DNA of 64,000 bases, taken from contig CM060964.1 of the NCBI GenBank assembly GCA_030765045.1, positions 148,750,705 through 148,814,704 on the forward strand, given 5' to 3'. Under the pieces are notes generated by a model. That model made no database searches and had not been told where the DNA came from. It saw nothing but the letters and a program-made list of their open reading frames with translations. Position numbers and translations under genes: made by a program. The DNA is from Tenodera sinensis. Taxonomy: Eukaryota > Arthropoda > Insecta > Mantodea > Mantidae. Below, in pieces: positions 9,405 to 17,618 of the stretch (the stretch's first letter is position 1; the number at the start of each line of letters is the position of its first letter).

Positions 9405-9705
9405 GGTTTCTTTTACCTTGGCGGAAAAATACTTTTAGGATGTTTTACTTGTGTTTTTACCCTTTTTCAACAGTATAAGTAGTTTAGGGTTTTCTTAATA
9501 TGGTTTTATTGGTTTTTAATTTTCCTTTTTTACCTGTTTTTAGCTCTCTTTTTAATGGTTTTAACGTTCATTTTTAGGTATTTTAACTTTCACTTTTTAG
9601 CTTTAAAGCGGGTGAGGTTTTATTTTCTTTGATTGCTTTTACATTGGACTTCGGGCCCTAATGACCTAGTTGTCGACGGGCCCGTAAACCCCACTACTCA
9701 CTCAC
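9405..9705 (+). other. Copy B 3' UTR with terminal hairpin and simple-repeat tail
   Basis: About 240 nt are strongly T-rich with many TTTTA units. They are followed by a hairpin of GGGCCC (9653-9658) with GGGCCC (9678-9683) enclosing TAATGACCTAGTTGTCGAC. The element ends in a CACT-like simple repeat (to 9705). The same arrangement ends every family 1 copy, so it is probably the RT recognition end. Confidence 0.8.
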
Positions 9706-9716
9706 TCCACCTGCGG
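9706..9716 (+). repeat. Right target-site duplication of copy B
   Basis: TCCACCTGCGG, identical to 3567-3577. Copy A ORF2 continues at 9717. Confidence 0.9.
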
Positions 9717-12013
9717 CTCTCTCCTTCCTGCTGAGCATTTACAACCGCATATGGCTTCAGCAGGTTTTCCCGTCTTCCTGGCGCGAGGGTATTGTCATCC
9801 CCATCCCTCGGCCCGGAAAGGACCGGACACTTCCCTCTAGCTACCGCCCTATTTGCCTGACGAGTGTTGTTTGTAAGACCTTCGAACGTATGGTTAACAC
9901 TCGCTTAGTGTGGTGGCTGGAGAAGAATAACCTGCTGAGCAATGCTCAGTGCGGTTTTCGTCGTCATCGCTCCAGTGTCGACAATCTGGCACGCATGGAA
10001 GCATATATACAAAATGCCTTTCTCTTGAAGCAGCATGTCGTGGGCGTCTTCTTCGATCTGCAGAAGGCCTACGATACTACCTGGCGCTATGGTATCCTAC
10101 GTACTTTACACGGTTACGGTTTACGCGGTCATTTAGCCATTCTCGTTTTAAATTTTTTAAAACTACGCCGGTTTCGTGTCCGCATTGGGAATACACTATC
10201 CCACGACAGGATCCAGGAGAACGGTGTACCCCAGGGGTCGATTCTTAGTGTAACGCTTTTCGCCGTGGCGATTGACGGTATCGCCAGTGTTGTTCGTGGG
10301 GGAATCCCGATATCGCTGTATGTTGACGACTTTGCCATCTACTACCGCTCTTTTAATCTTGAACACATCGAACGCCAACTGCAGCTGACCATATCCTCTA
10401 TCGCCGAATGGGCTCATCGCACCGGCTTTCAGTTCTCCCCTACGAAAACACAGTGTCTACACTTTCATCGACTTCGTGGTGTGCATCCTCCTCCTGTTCT
10501 TTATTTGCGTGACACGCGTATTCCTTTTGTTCCGCACCTGAAGTTCTTGGGCCTACACCTCGACAGCAAACTCACATGGGAGCACCATATTCGCCATCTT
10601 CGTGCTTCCTGCAATCGTTCGCTTCGGATGCTCCGGGTGTTATCTGGGGCATCTTGGGGCGGCGATCGAACCGTCATGTTGAGGTTGTATGGCTCACTGG
10701 TCCGGTCCAAATTAGATTACGGCTGTTTTATTTATGGCGCGGCATCTGCCTCTAAACTCCGCCTTTTAGATACGATTCATCATACTGGTATCCGCCTTGC
10801 TACTGGAGCTTTCCGTACTAGTCGAATTCCGTGTCTGTATGCAGAATCTGGCGAACCTCCATTGTCTGTGCGACGCTCGGTATTGCTTTCTTCATACGTG
10901 GCACGGTTAGCAGCTCACCCTGGTCACCCGTCATTTTACTCTGTATTGCGTCCAGACCTAGCCCACCGTTATATGCGAAATAGCTCAATATGCCGCCCCA
11001 GCGGTATTCGGTTTCGTGAACTGCTCGCCACACATTCTTTGCGAATGCCTGCTGTAGAGCGGTATTGCCATGGTCGCTTTCCTCCTTGGCAACTCCACCG
11101 TGCCCAATTCGACCTCGAGCTTGCAGCCCATGCTAAAGTAACTACCCCTCACTCGGTGTTTCGTCAACTCTTCACCGAGCTCCTGGGACGTTACCCGATT
11201 TACTTTCCGGTTTTTACCGATGGTTCCCAGGTGGGTGGTGCTACAGGCTGTAGTTTTGTTTATAACAATGAGGCTCACAGGTACCGCCTTCCGGACGCCA
11301 GTTCTGTTTTTACCGCCGAGCTGTTCGCCATATTTTATTTTTTACTCTTTATCTCCAGCTCAGGACCTGGAAATTTTATGATTTGCTGTGACTCTCTGAG
11401 TGCTCTCCAGGCCTTACAGCAATTTCTCGGCACTTCAGCACTCATAATTAAAATACAGACACTCATTTCACAGTTACTGACTCACGGATACCAGTTTGTT
11501 TTTATATGGATCCCAGGCCATGTGGGTATTCCTGGTAACGAGGAGGCGGATGCGGCTGCAAAGTCTGCATGTCGTCTGCCGGGATTATCCACACGAACTC
11601 TGCCTTTTAGTGATGCGCAACGATATTTCCGGCGCCATATTTTTTCGTTCTGGCAGAAGTCGTGGGAAGAAATATCTGGCACCCAATTACGGACAATCAA
11701 AGACACAGTAACACCCTGGCCGACATCCGTCAGGGATGCGCGGCGGTCGGAGGTCATTCTCACCCGGTTGAGAATCGGTCACACTCGCGCCACACACGGT
11801 CATCTACTGCGTGGCGACCCGGCCCCTGTGTGTCAGACGTGCGGTGTACAACTGTCCGTCCCACACGTTTTGCTTGATTGTCCACGATATACTAGAGAGC
11901 GCCAGTCCCTTGGCCTGGGTTTTACTATGCGGTCAATTCTGGGCGACGACCCGGTATCGGTAGATAAGGTTCTGCGGTTCGTCACCCAAATTGGGTTTGG
12001 GAAACAAGTTTAA
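9717..12013 (+). CDS. Copy A ORF2, second part (RT, RNase H, zinc knuckle)
   Basis: This continues the frame left at 3577. It carries RT motifs SYRPICLTSV, GFRRHRSSVDNL, VFFDLQKAYDTTWR, NGVPQGSILSVTLF and SLYVDDFAIYY. RNase H motifs are VFTDGSQ, FTAELFAIFYF, CCDSLSALQAL and PGHVGIPGNEEADAAAK. The final knuckle is CQTCGVQLSVPHVLLDC. No stop or frameshift interrupts it to the TAA at 12011-12013. Together with 2188-3577 it gives 1228 residues. As the locus stands the protein cannot be made, because B separates the halves. Confidence 0.9.
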
Positions 12014-12301
12014 CTTGTGTTTTAGTTTTGGTGTTTTATTCTACGGTTTTTAGACAATGAATCCCGGTTTTTTTGTAGCACCGTTTGTTTTTACTTTTTA
12101 GCTGTTTTATTTTAATATTTATCCGTAAGATTTTTAACGATTTAACTGTTTTAGATTTTCACGTTTTACCTTCTTACAAGTTTACTGCTTTTTTAGTTTC
12201 CCCTTTTTAACCGTATTAATTTGTTTCAGACCGTAAAAATTGACCTGGGGCCCAAATGACCCAGCTGTCGACGGGCCCTTAAACTCCACACTCCACTCCA
12301 C
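12014..12301 (+). other. Copy A 3' UTR with terminal hairpin and tail
   Basis: T-rich sequence with repeated TTTTA, then GGGCCC (12248-12253) and GGGCCC (12273-12278) forming the terminal stem around AAATGACCCAGCTGTCGAC. The tail is a short ACTCC-type repeat that runs into the target duplication. Confidence 0.8.
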
Positions 12302-12315
12302 TCCGTCCTCCTGGC
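12302..12315 (+). repeat. Right target-site duplication of copy A
   Basis: TCCGTCCTCCTGGC, identical to 223-236. Confidence 0.9.
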
Positions 12316-14542
12316 GAGTGGGTATTGTCATCCCTATCCCTCGACCTGGAAAAGACAGGACACTTCCCTCTAGTTACCGCCCTATTTGCCTAACGAGTGT
12401 TGTTTGTAAGACCTTCAAACGGATGATTAACACTCGTTTAGTGTGGTGGCTAGAAACGCATAACCTGCTCACCAACATTCAGTGCGGTTTTCGTCGCCAT
12501 CGCTCTAGCGTCGACCATCTGACACGCTTTGAGGCTTACATCCAGAATGCCTTTCTGCTGAAGCAGCATGTCGTGGGTGTCTTCTTTGATTTAGAGAAGG
12601 CCTACGACACCCCCTGGCGCTATGGAATCCTGCGTGCTCTGCACGGTTACGGTTTACGAGGTCACTTAGCGCTGTTCATTTTAAACTTTTTACGACTTCG
12701 AAAATTTCGTGTCCGCATTGGTAATACCCTGTCACAGGAAAAGATTCAGGAGAATGGTGTGCCTCAGGGGTCCATCCTGAGTGTCACGCTCTTCGCCGCA
12801 GCAATCAACGGAATCGCTGATTTTTGTTCGTAGCGGAATCCCGATGTCACTGTATGTTGACGACTTTGCAATTTACTATCGCTCTTATAATCTCGAGCAC
12901 ATTGAGCGTCAACTGCAGCTGACCATAACATCAATCGCAGACTGGGCCCTTCGCTCCGGCTTTCAGTTCTCACCTACGAAAACTCAGTGTATCCACTTCC
13001 ATCGAGTTCGCGGCGTACACCCTCCTCCTGATTTTTATTTGCGTGGCACACGTCTACCGTTTGTCCCGCACCTCAAGTTCCTTGGCCTGCACTTCGACAG
13101 TAAGCTGACGTGGGAGTACCATATTCGCCAACTACGTGCTTCCTGCGATCGCTCACTTCGAGTACTCCGCCTTTTATCCGGAGTTTCTTGGGGCGGTGAT
13201 CGTACAGTTATGTTACGATTGTATCGATCACTGGTGCGGTCAAAAATAGACTACGGTAGTTTTATCTATGGCGCGGCGGCCGCCTCTAAACTCCGTCTTT
13301 TAGATACTGTACACCATGCTGGTATCCGTCTTGCTACTGGAGCGTTCCGCACCAGTAGAGTTGAGTGTCTGTATGCTGAGTCTGGAGAACCACCACTGTC
13401 GGTCCGTCGTTCGATTTTATTGTGTTCGTATGTCGCAAGGTTGGCAGCCCATCCGGGTCATCCTTCTTTTAAATGTGTCCTGCGTCCCGACCTTGCTCAC
13501 CGTTATCTGCGCCACACAACTATATCGCGCCCAAGCGGTATTCGGTTCCGCGAACTACTTGACAAACACGATCTCCGCATGCCTGCTGTAGAGCGATTCT
13601 CTCTAGGACGCTCTGCTCCTTGGCAACTCCGACGCGCGCAATTTGACCTGGAGCTCTCAGGCTATGCTAAGCTTTCCACCCCGCAATCGGTGTATCGACA
13701 ACTGTTCACCGAACTTTTGGGCCGCCACCGGACTTTCACCCCGGTTTTTACCGATGGGTCCCAGGTGGGTGGAGCTACGGGATGTAGTTTCGTGTGTAAC
13801 GACGAGGCGCACCAGTACCGACTTCCGGACCATAGTTCGGTTTTTACTGCCGAGCTGTTTGGTATATTTTATTGTTTACTTTTTATTTCTAGCTCCCGGC
13901 AATTTTATCATTTGTTCAGACTCTCTGAGTGCCATTCAATCCTTGGACCAGTTTATCGGCACCTCAGCATTCGTTTTAAAAATACAGGCTCTCATTTCGC
14001 AAATGCTCTCGCGCGGATACCAGTTGCTTTTTACCTGGACCCCAGGCCATGTGGGTATACCCGGCAATGAGAAAGCGGACGCGGCTGCTAAAACTGCTTG
14101 CCGTTTGCCGGATGTTGCCACACACAGTGTGCCATATGTCGATGTGCAGAGCCATTTCCGTCGACATCTTTTATCGATCTGGCAGCAGTCATGGAAGGAA
14201 TTCTCTGGCTCTCAATTGCGGACCATTAAAGACAGCGTAGATCCCTGGATGACATCCTGTAGGGACTCCAGGCGGGCTGAAGTTATCCTCACCCGCCTGA
14301 GGATAGGTCACACACGGGCGACACATGGTTTCCATTTGCGTGGCGACCCTGCGCCTGTCTGCCCTACGTGCAACATCCAACTTTCTGTGGCCCATATCCT
14401 TATAGACTGTCCGCAATACGCTCGTGAGCGCCAGTCGGTTGGCCTGGGATGTACGCTTGCCTCAATTTTGGGTGACGACCCTGTGTCTGCCTGTAAGGCG
14501 CTGCGGTTCGTTGCACAAATTGGGTTCGCAAAGCAAGTATAA
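12316..14542 (+). pseudogene. Copy H0 ORF2, RT to C-terminus, two frameshifts
   Basis: This continues the ORF2 fragment at 1-236. The RT block SYRPICLTSVVCKTFKRMIN, VFFDLEKAYDTPWR and NGVPQGSILSVTLF is open to about 12825. One extra base (GCTGATTTTTGTTCG against ACTAGTGTTGTTCG in D) shifts the frame before SLYVDDFAIYYRS. A second shift, about 4 bases lost near 13894, separates TAELFGIFYCLLFISSS from GNFIICSDSLSAIQSL. The end is intact: PGHVGIPGNEKADAAAK, then CPTCNIQLSVAHILIDC, stopping at 14542. H0 is older than A, in keeping with this damage. Confidence 0.88.
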
Positions 14543-14862
14543 CGTGTTTTTAGTGAGTGAAATTTTTTTTAGCCTTTTAACATAGGTTTTTGTGTTTTAC
14601 GGTTTAGTGTTTTAAGTGCTTAGTTTTAATGTGTTTTAGCTTCGATCTTTTACACATTTTAATGAATGGTTTTACCAAGTTTAACTTACCGCACTCATGT
14701 GCCGTTTGGTGTTTTTATCTGCGTTTTTAGTTGCCATTTTAAACTTGAGTTTTTAGGCGAGTTTTAGATTTTTTATTTTCTGACCTAGGGCCCAAATGAC
14801 CTAGTTGTCGACGGGCCCCTAAACTCCATTCATCCATCCATCCATCCATCCATCCATTCCTG
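14543..14862 (+). other. Copy H0 3' UTR, hairpin and ATCC repeat tail
   Basis: T-rich region with TTTTA units, then GGGCCC (14788-14793) and GGGCCC (14813-14818) around AAATGACCTAGTTGTCGAC. The tail is an uninterrupted run of ATCC units (about 14829-14857). It differs from the CACT-type tails of B, C and F. Confidence 0.8.
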
Positions 14863-15165
14863 ACAAAAAGCTGTAGAGAATTAAGCACGTTTGTTAATTT
14901 TGTATTTCAGAAAATAAACATGCCAAAGGTGGGGATCGAACCTCCGGCAGTTAGAAGTTCTGAATTCCACGGTCAGGACCTAGACCTCTTGGCCATTCTT
15001 CACTTCGGCATTCGTGACACTAACTTGGCAGCTAATTCCAGTGCTAATTTCCGCCGCCGCTGCCGCCGCCACCTTGTTACACATACAAGAAGAAACACAA
15101 ATCGCAACCTACTTTTTGTTCACGCTCTAGGGGCCTACTGCAGTGGGTGTGAGTCTTCATGCACT
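14863..15165. other. Spacer between H0 and E0; no gene seen
   Basis: About 300 bases lie between the H0 tail and the start of E0 homology. They contain the tRNA-like segment listed separately and a short CCGCCG-rich stretch near 15050-15070. No convincing coding region was seen. This may be the only unassigned host-like DNA between H0 and E0. Confidence 0.5.
14922..14994 (-). other. tRNA-like sequence (SINE head or tRNA pseudogene)
   Basis: Read on the minus strand, the 73-nt segment starts GGCCAAGAGGTCTAGG and ends CACCTTTGGC. It holds a good pol III B box, GGTTCGATCCC, and a plausible A box. The ends pair imperfectly as an acceptor stem, GCCAAG with CTTTGGC. No clean anticodon arm could be drawn, so a decayed tRNA or a tRNA-derived SINE head is more likely than a working tRNA gene. 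Confidence 0.45.
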
Positions 15166-15478
15166 CGGGTTCCCGAGCCGCTTACCATTTCACCCGCTTC
15201 TTATCCGTCAACTGAGCCACGTTGCAGTTGCTTTGTTGCTACTTTTCATCACGCCCTCCTCTTCTAAGTTTATTCTGATTATTGGTTAGTAAGGTCTTAG
15301 GTTTATAACTCCTGTCTCACCAGCATAGATCTTACCTGTCTCTGTGGTGCTCTCCCACGGTTTCAGCGCAGCCCCCGACTTGTGTGTTCTTCGGAGGTCT
15401 CAGGTGCCCCCAGAAGTAGCCTTAGGTGCTGAGCCTGTCTATACCACCATATAAAACCACGTAGTTCTCTGAGGGCCA
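15166..15478 (+). other. Copy E0, degraded 5' leader fragment
   Basis: Homologous to the leader of B and C from the CCCGAGCCGCT region through AACTCCTGTCTCACCAGCA and TTCGGAGGTCTCAGG to the point where copy C inserted. E0 resumes at 27746 after C. It diverges clearly from B and C, so it is an older copy. It lacks the first 5' bases. Confidence 0.75.
15467..15478 (+). repeat. Left target-site duplication of copy C
   Basis: CTCTGAGGGCCA, repeated at 27734-27745. Confidence 0.88.
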
Positions 15479-15600
15479 CCCCTCCGAAGGAGTGTCGCCT
15501 TGCCGTGGCGGAGGGGCTCAGTACCCGAACCAGACGGCCTGCTACGTGTGTCTTTGTGACCACTGGTAGGCAAGAGGTGAGGGGAAGCTAAGAACATTCC
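15479..15600 (+). ncRNA. HDV-like ribozyme candidate, copy C
   Basis: Same 122-nt module as in B. P1 is CCCCTCC with GGAGGGG, P2 is GGAGTGT with ACATTCC (15594-15600), P3 is GCC with GGC and L3 is TTGCCGT. The GCTAAG strand is present. The junction is clean: target CTCTGAGGGCCA is followed at once by CCCCTCC, and after the element the target continues with GCCC. Confidence 0.8.
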
Positions 15601-16441
15601 AACGGGTAGATGAGGCTCGTTAGTCTTGGTCGACAACTCATCTAGGAGAAGAGGACTCCGAAATCAAACTCCCCCAGGGGAACCTACCACGGTAGGTCCG
15701 GGTTTGGCGCACCCGGGGCCCCGAGCTGCTCACTATCACTTCACCCCCTCCACCTTCATCAACTGTGCCACGTGCAACGTTTTATGTTGCTTTTTATATC
15801 ACCCTCTTCCTCTTCTAGGCTTATTCTGATTATTAGTTTGTAAGTTCCTAGATTTATAACTCCTGTCTCACCAGCAGGGATCTTTCCTATCTCCGTGGTC
15901 CTGTCCCACGGTTTTCAGCGCGGCCCCCGACTTGTGTGCTCTTCGGAGGTCTCAGGCGCGAAGGTTGTGCGGACCCTTCACACTGCCCCCATGTGTAGCC
16001 TTAGGTGCGGAGCCCGTCCACACGTCATGTACACCCACGTAGCTCCTGGAGGGCACGGCCGGTGTTAATCTCCCGACGGCCGCGTGCCGTCGGGTTAGTA
16101 TCACCGGCCGGACGTGTTACCGCTGACGGAGCCCCGGTGTAATCAACCCGAAGTCCCCTGAATCCACGCTGACTCCGTTGAGGCAGCGTGTGCTAAAGCG
16201 GGGAGCCACAGGCGGTTATTCCTGTGGTGGGGGCATAAAACCGGGGTGTCATGTGGTGAACGGTTTACCCATGCGGACAAGCAGTGGAGATCGGAGGGTA
16301 GCTCCTCTGAAGTACGCCTTGAGGTCAGTCATGGAGGGGTCTCCATGGCGGCACAGACCGAGGAGATTTTGGTGTCTTTTATCTTTTGACCCCCGGATGG
16401 CAGGCTGACGCCGACGGTTCCGGATGGGGGTCCAATTCATA
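15601..16441 (+). promoter_or_regulatory. 5' leader of copy C
   Basis: Nearly identical to the B leader. It includes the internal CCCCCAGGGG module near 15670 and the nested GGCCGGTG/CCCGACGGC hairpin near 16057-16109. The upstream in-frame ATG at 16424 is present, but the conserved start is at 16442. Confidence 0.65.
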
Positions 16442-17608
16442 ATGCATCCGCGCAAACCCTCCTCATTTGACACGTTTTTGGTTTTGACTTTGGCTTGTGA
16501 CGGGAAAACGGTAAAGGATCTTAGCCCCTTCTATATTAAACGGGAAGTTGACCGAATCTGTGGCCCTGTAAAAAATGCGACCAGAATACGCGACGGTACG
16601 CTATTGATAGAGGTGATTACTGCAGACCAGTCGCAGAAACTACTGAAAGCGAGTTTATTGGGCTCCTACCCTATCCGGGTAGTCCCACATAAAACACTGA
16701 ATACTTGCAGAGGAGTTGTCACCACCTCCAGCCTTGATGGTCTGTCTAATGAAGAGATAGTCACCTGCCTTTCAGATCAACGGGTGTGTCAGGCGTACCG
16801 TCTCACTCGAAAACAGGATGGAAAAGTGATCGATTTACGCACTGTGTTTTTGACATTTAAGGGTACTCAGTTACCCGAGTACATCTTCTGCGGTTACGAG
16901 CGTGCCGCAGTTCGGCAGTATGTACCGAACCCTATGCGCTGTTTTCAGTGTCAGAAGTTCGGTCATACTAAGCCTTCGTGCACCCATCCTGCTACGTGTG
17001 AGCGTTGTGGACTACCATACCATGAGGGCACGGCTTGCACCCGTGACCCTTACTGCGTTAACTGCGAAGGGAGTCATCCATCCAGCTCGCGACAGTGTCC
17101 GAAGTTTCTCGAGGAAAAGTGTATCCAGGAGTTGCGCGTGAAAGAACGCCTGACGTTTGTTGAAGCGCGCCGTCGCTTTCAACAACTGCAACCTGCTACC
17201 ACCACAGGTTTTGCATCCGCTGTTCGTCGCCCTCCTGTGAACACTGTTGCTATACAGCATGTACCCGTCGCAGATGCTTCGACACAAACAGATTTACCGG
17301 CGAGCACCTCTCCACCGCGCCGTGATAAAACTGCACCAGCAACTACATCTTCCGCTGTGCAGACACACGCTCACCAGCCGTCCACAAGCAGAGGCTACAC
17401 CGTATTGCCTGTTCACACAAATCGTTCGCGACCTAAACATCGGGCGAGTAGTCGTACCTCCACGAAGTCCCGCTCCCGCTCCGCGAGCCGCCGGGGATCT
17501 TCTGACTCCCGAAGTTCCGAGGAGTCGCCTGAGGACGGTGAAAAGCACATCATTGGTCCCAAGTGCGCCAAGGTTAAGATGAAGAAAAAGATAAAGACTA
17601 TGCCTTAA
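16442..17608 (+). CDS. Copy C ORF1, gag-like zinc-knuckle protein (388 aa)
   Basis: Open version of the ORF1 that is broken in B. Conserved N-terminal block: LSPFYIKREVDRICGPVKNA, SLLGSYPIRV and LNTCRGVVTTSSLD. Three CCHC knuckles: RCFQCQKFGHTKPSC, CERCGLPYHEGTAC and CVNCEGSHPSSSRQC. A Ser/Thr/Pro-rich linker leads to KSRSRSASRRGSSDSRSSEE and a lysine-rich end. Likely role: RNA binding and particle assembly. The stop is 10 nt before ORF2. A start at 16424 would add six residues but is not conserved. Confidence 0.92.
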   Translation: MHPRKPSSFDTFLVLTLACDGKTVKDLSPFYIKREVDRICGPVKNATRIRDGTLLIEVITADQSQKLLKASLLGSYPIRVVPHKTLNTCRGVVTTSSLDGLSNEEIVTCLSDQRVCQAYRLTRKQDGKVIDLRTVFLTFKGTQLPEYIFCGYERAAVRQYVPNPMRCFQCQKFGHTKPSCTHPATCERCGLPYHEGTACTRDPYCVNCEGSHPSSSRQCPKFLEEKCIQELRVKERLTFVEARRRFQQLQPATTTGFASAVRRPPVNTVAIQHVPVADASTQTDLPASTSPPRRDKTAPATTSSAVQTHAHQPSTSRGYTVLPVHTNRSRPKHRASSRTSTKSRSRSASRRGSSDSRSSEESPEDGEKHIIGPKCAKVKMKKKIKTMP

Positions 17609-17618
17609 CCGTTTTATT

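Larger units (their letters stand above)
3578..9705 (+). mobile_element. Full-length non-LTR retrotransposon copy B (family 1)
   Basis: B is complete from the HDV-like 5' end to the CACT-type tail and is flanked by an 11-bp target duplication inside ORF2 of copy A. Order: HDV-like module (3578-3699), leader, ORF1 with one nonsense codon, open ORF2, T-rich 3' UTR and terminal hairpin. It is almost the same as copy C; about nine residue differences were noticed over the roughly 1000 ORF2 residues they share. B and C are therefore recent sisters. Confidence 0.93.
237..12301 (+). mobile_element. Non-LTR retrotransposon copy A (family 1), interrupted by copy B
   Basis: A occupies 237-3577 and 9717-12301, with B plus one duplicated target site between. 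It has a 5' leader, ORF1, ORF2, a T-rich 3' UTR, a terminal GGGCCC hairpin and a short simple-repeat tail. A starts at TCCCCCAGGGGGACC and has no HDV-like module, unlike B, C, D, K and L. Exact 14-bp target duplications flank it. Without B both ORFs would be open, so A was coding-competent when B landed in it. Confidence 0.9.
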
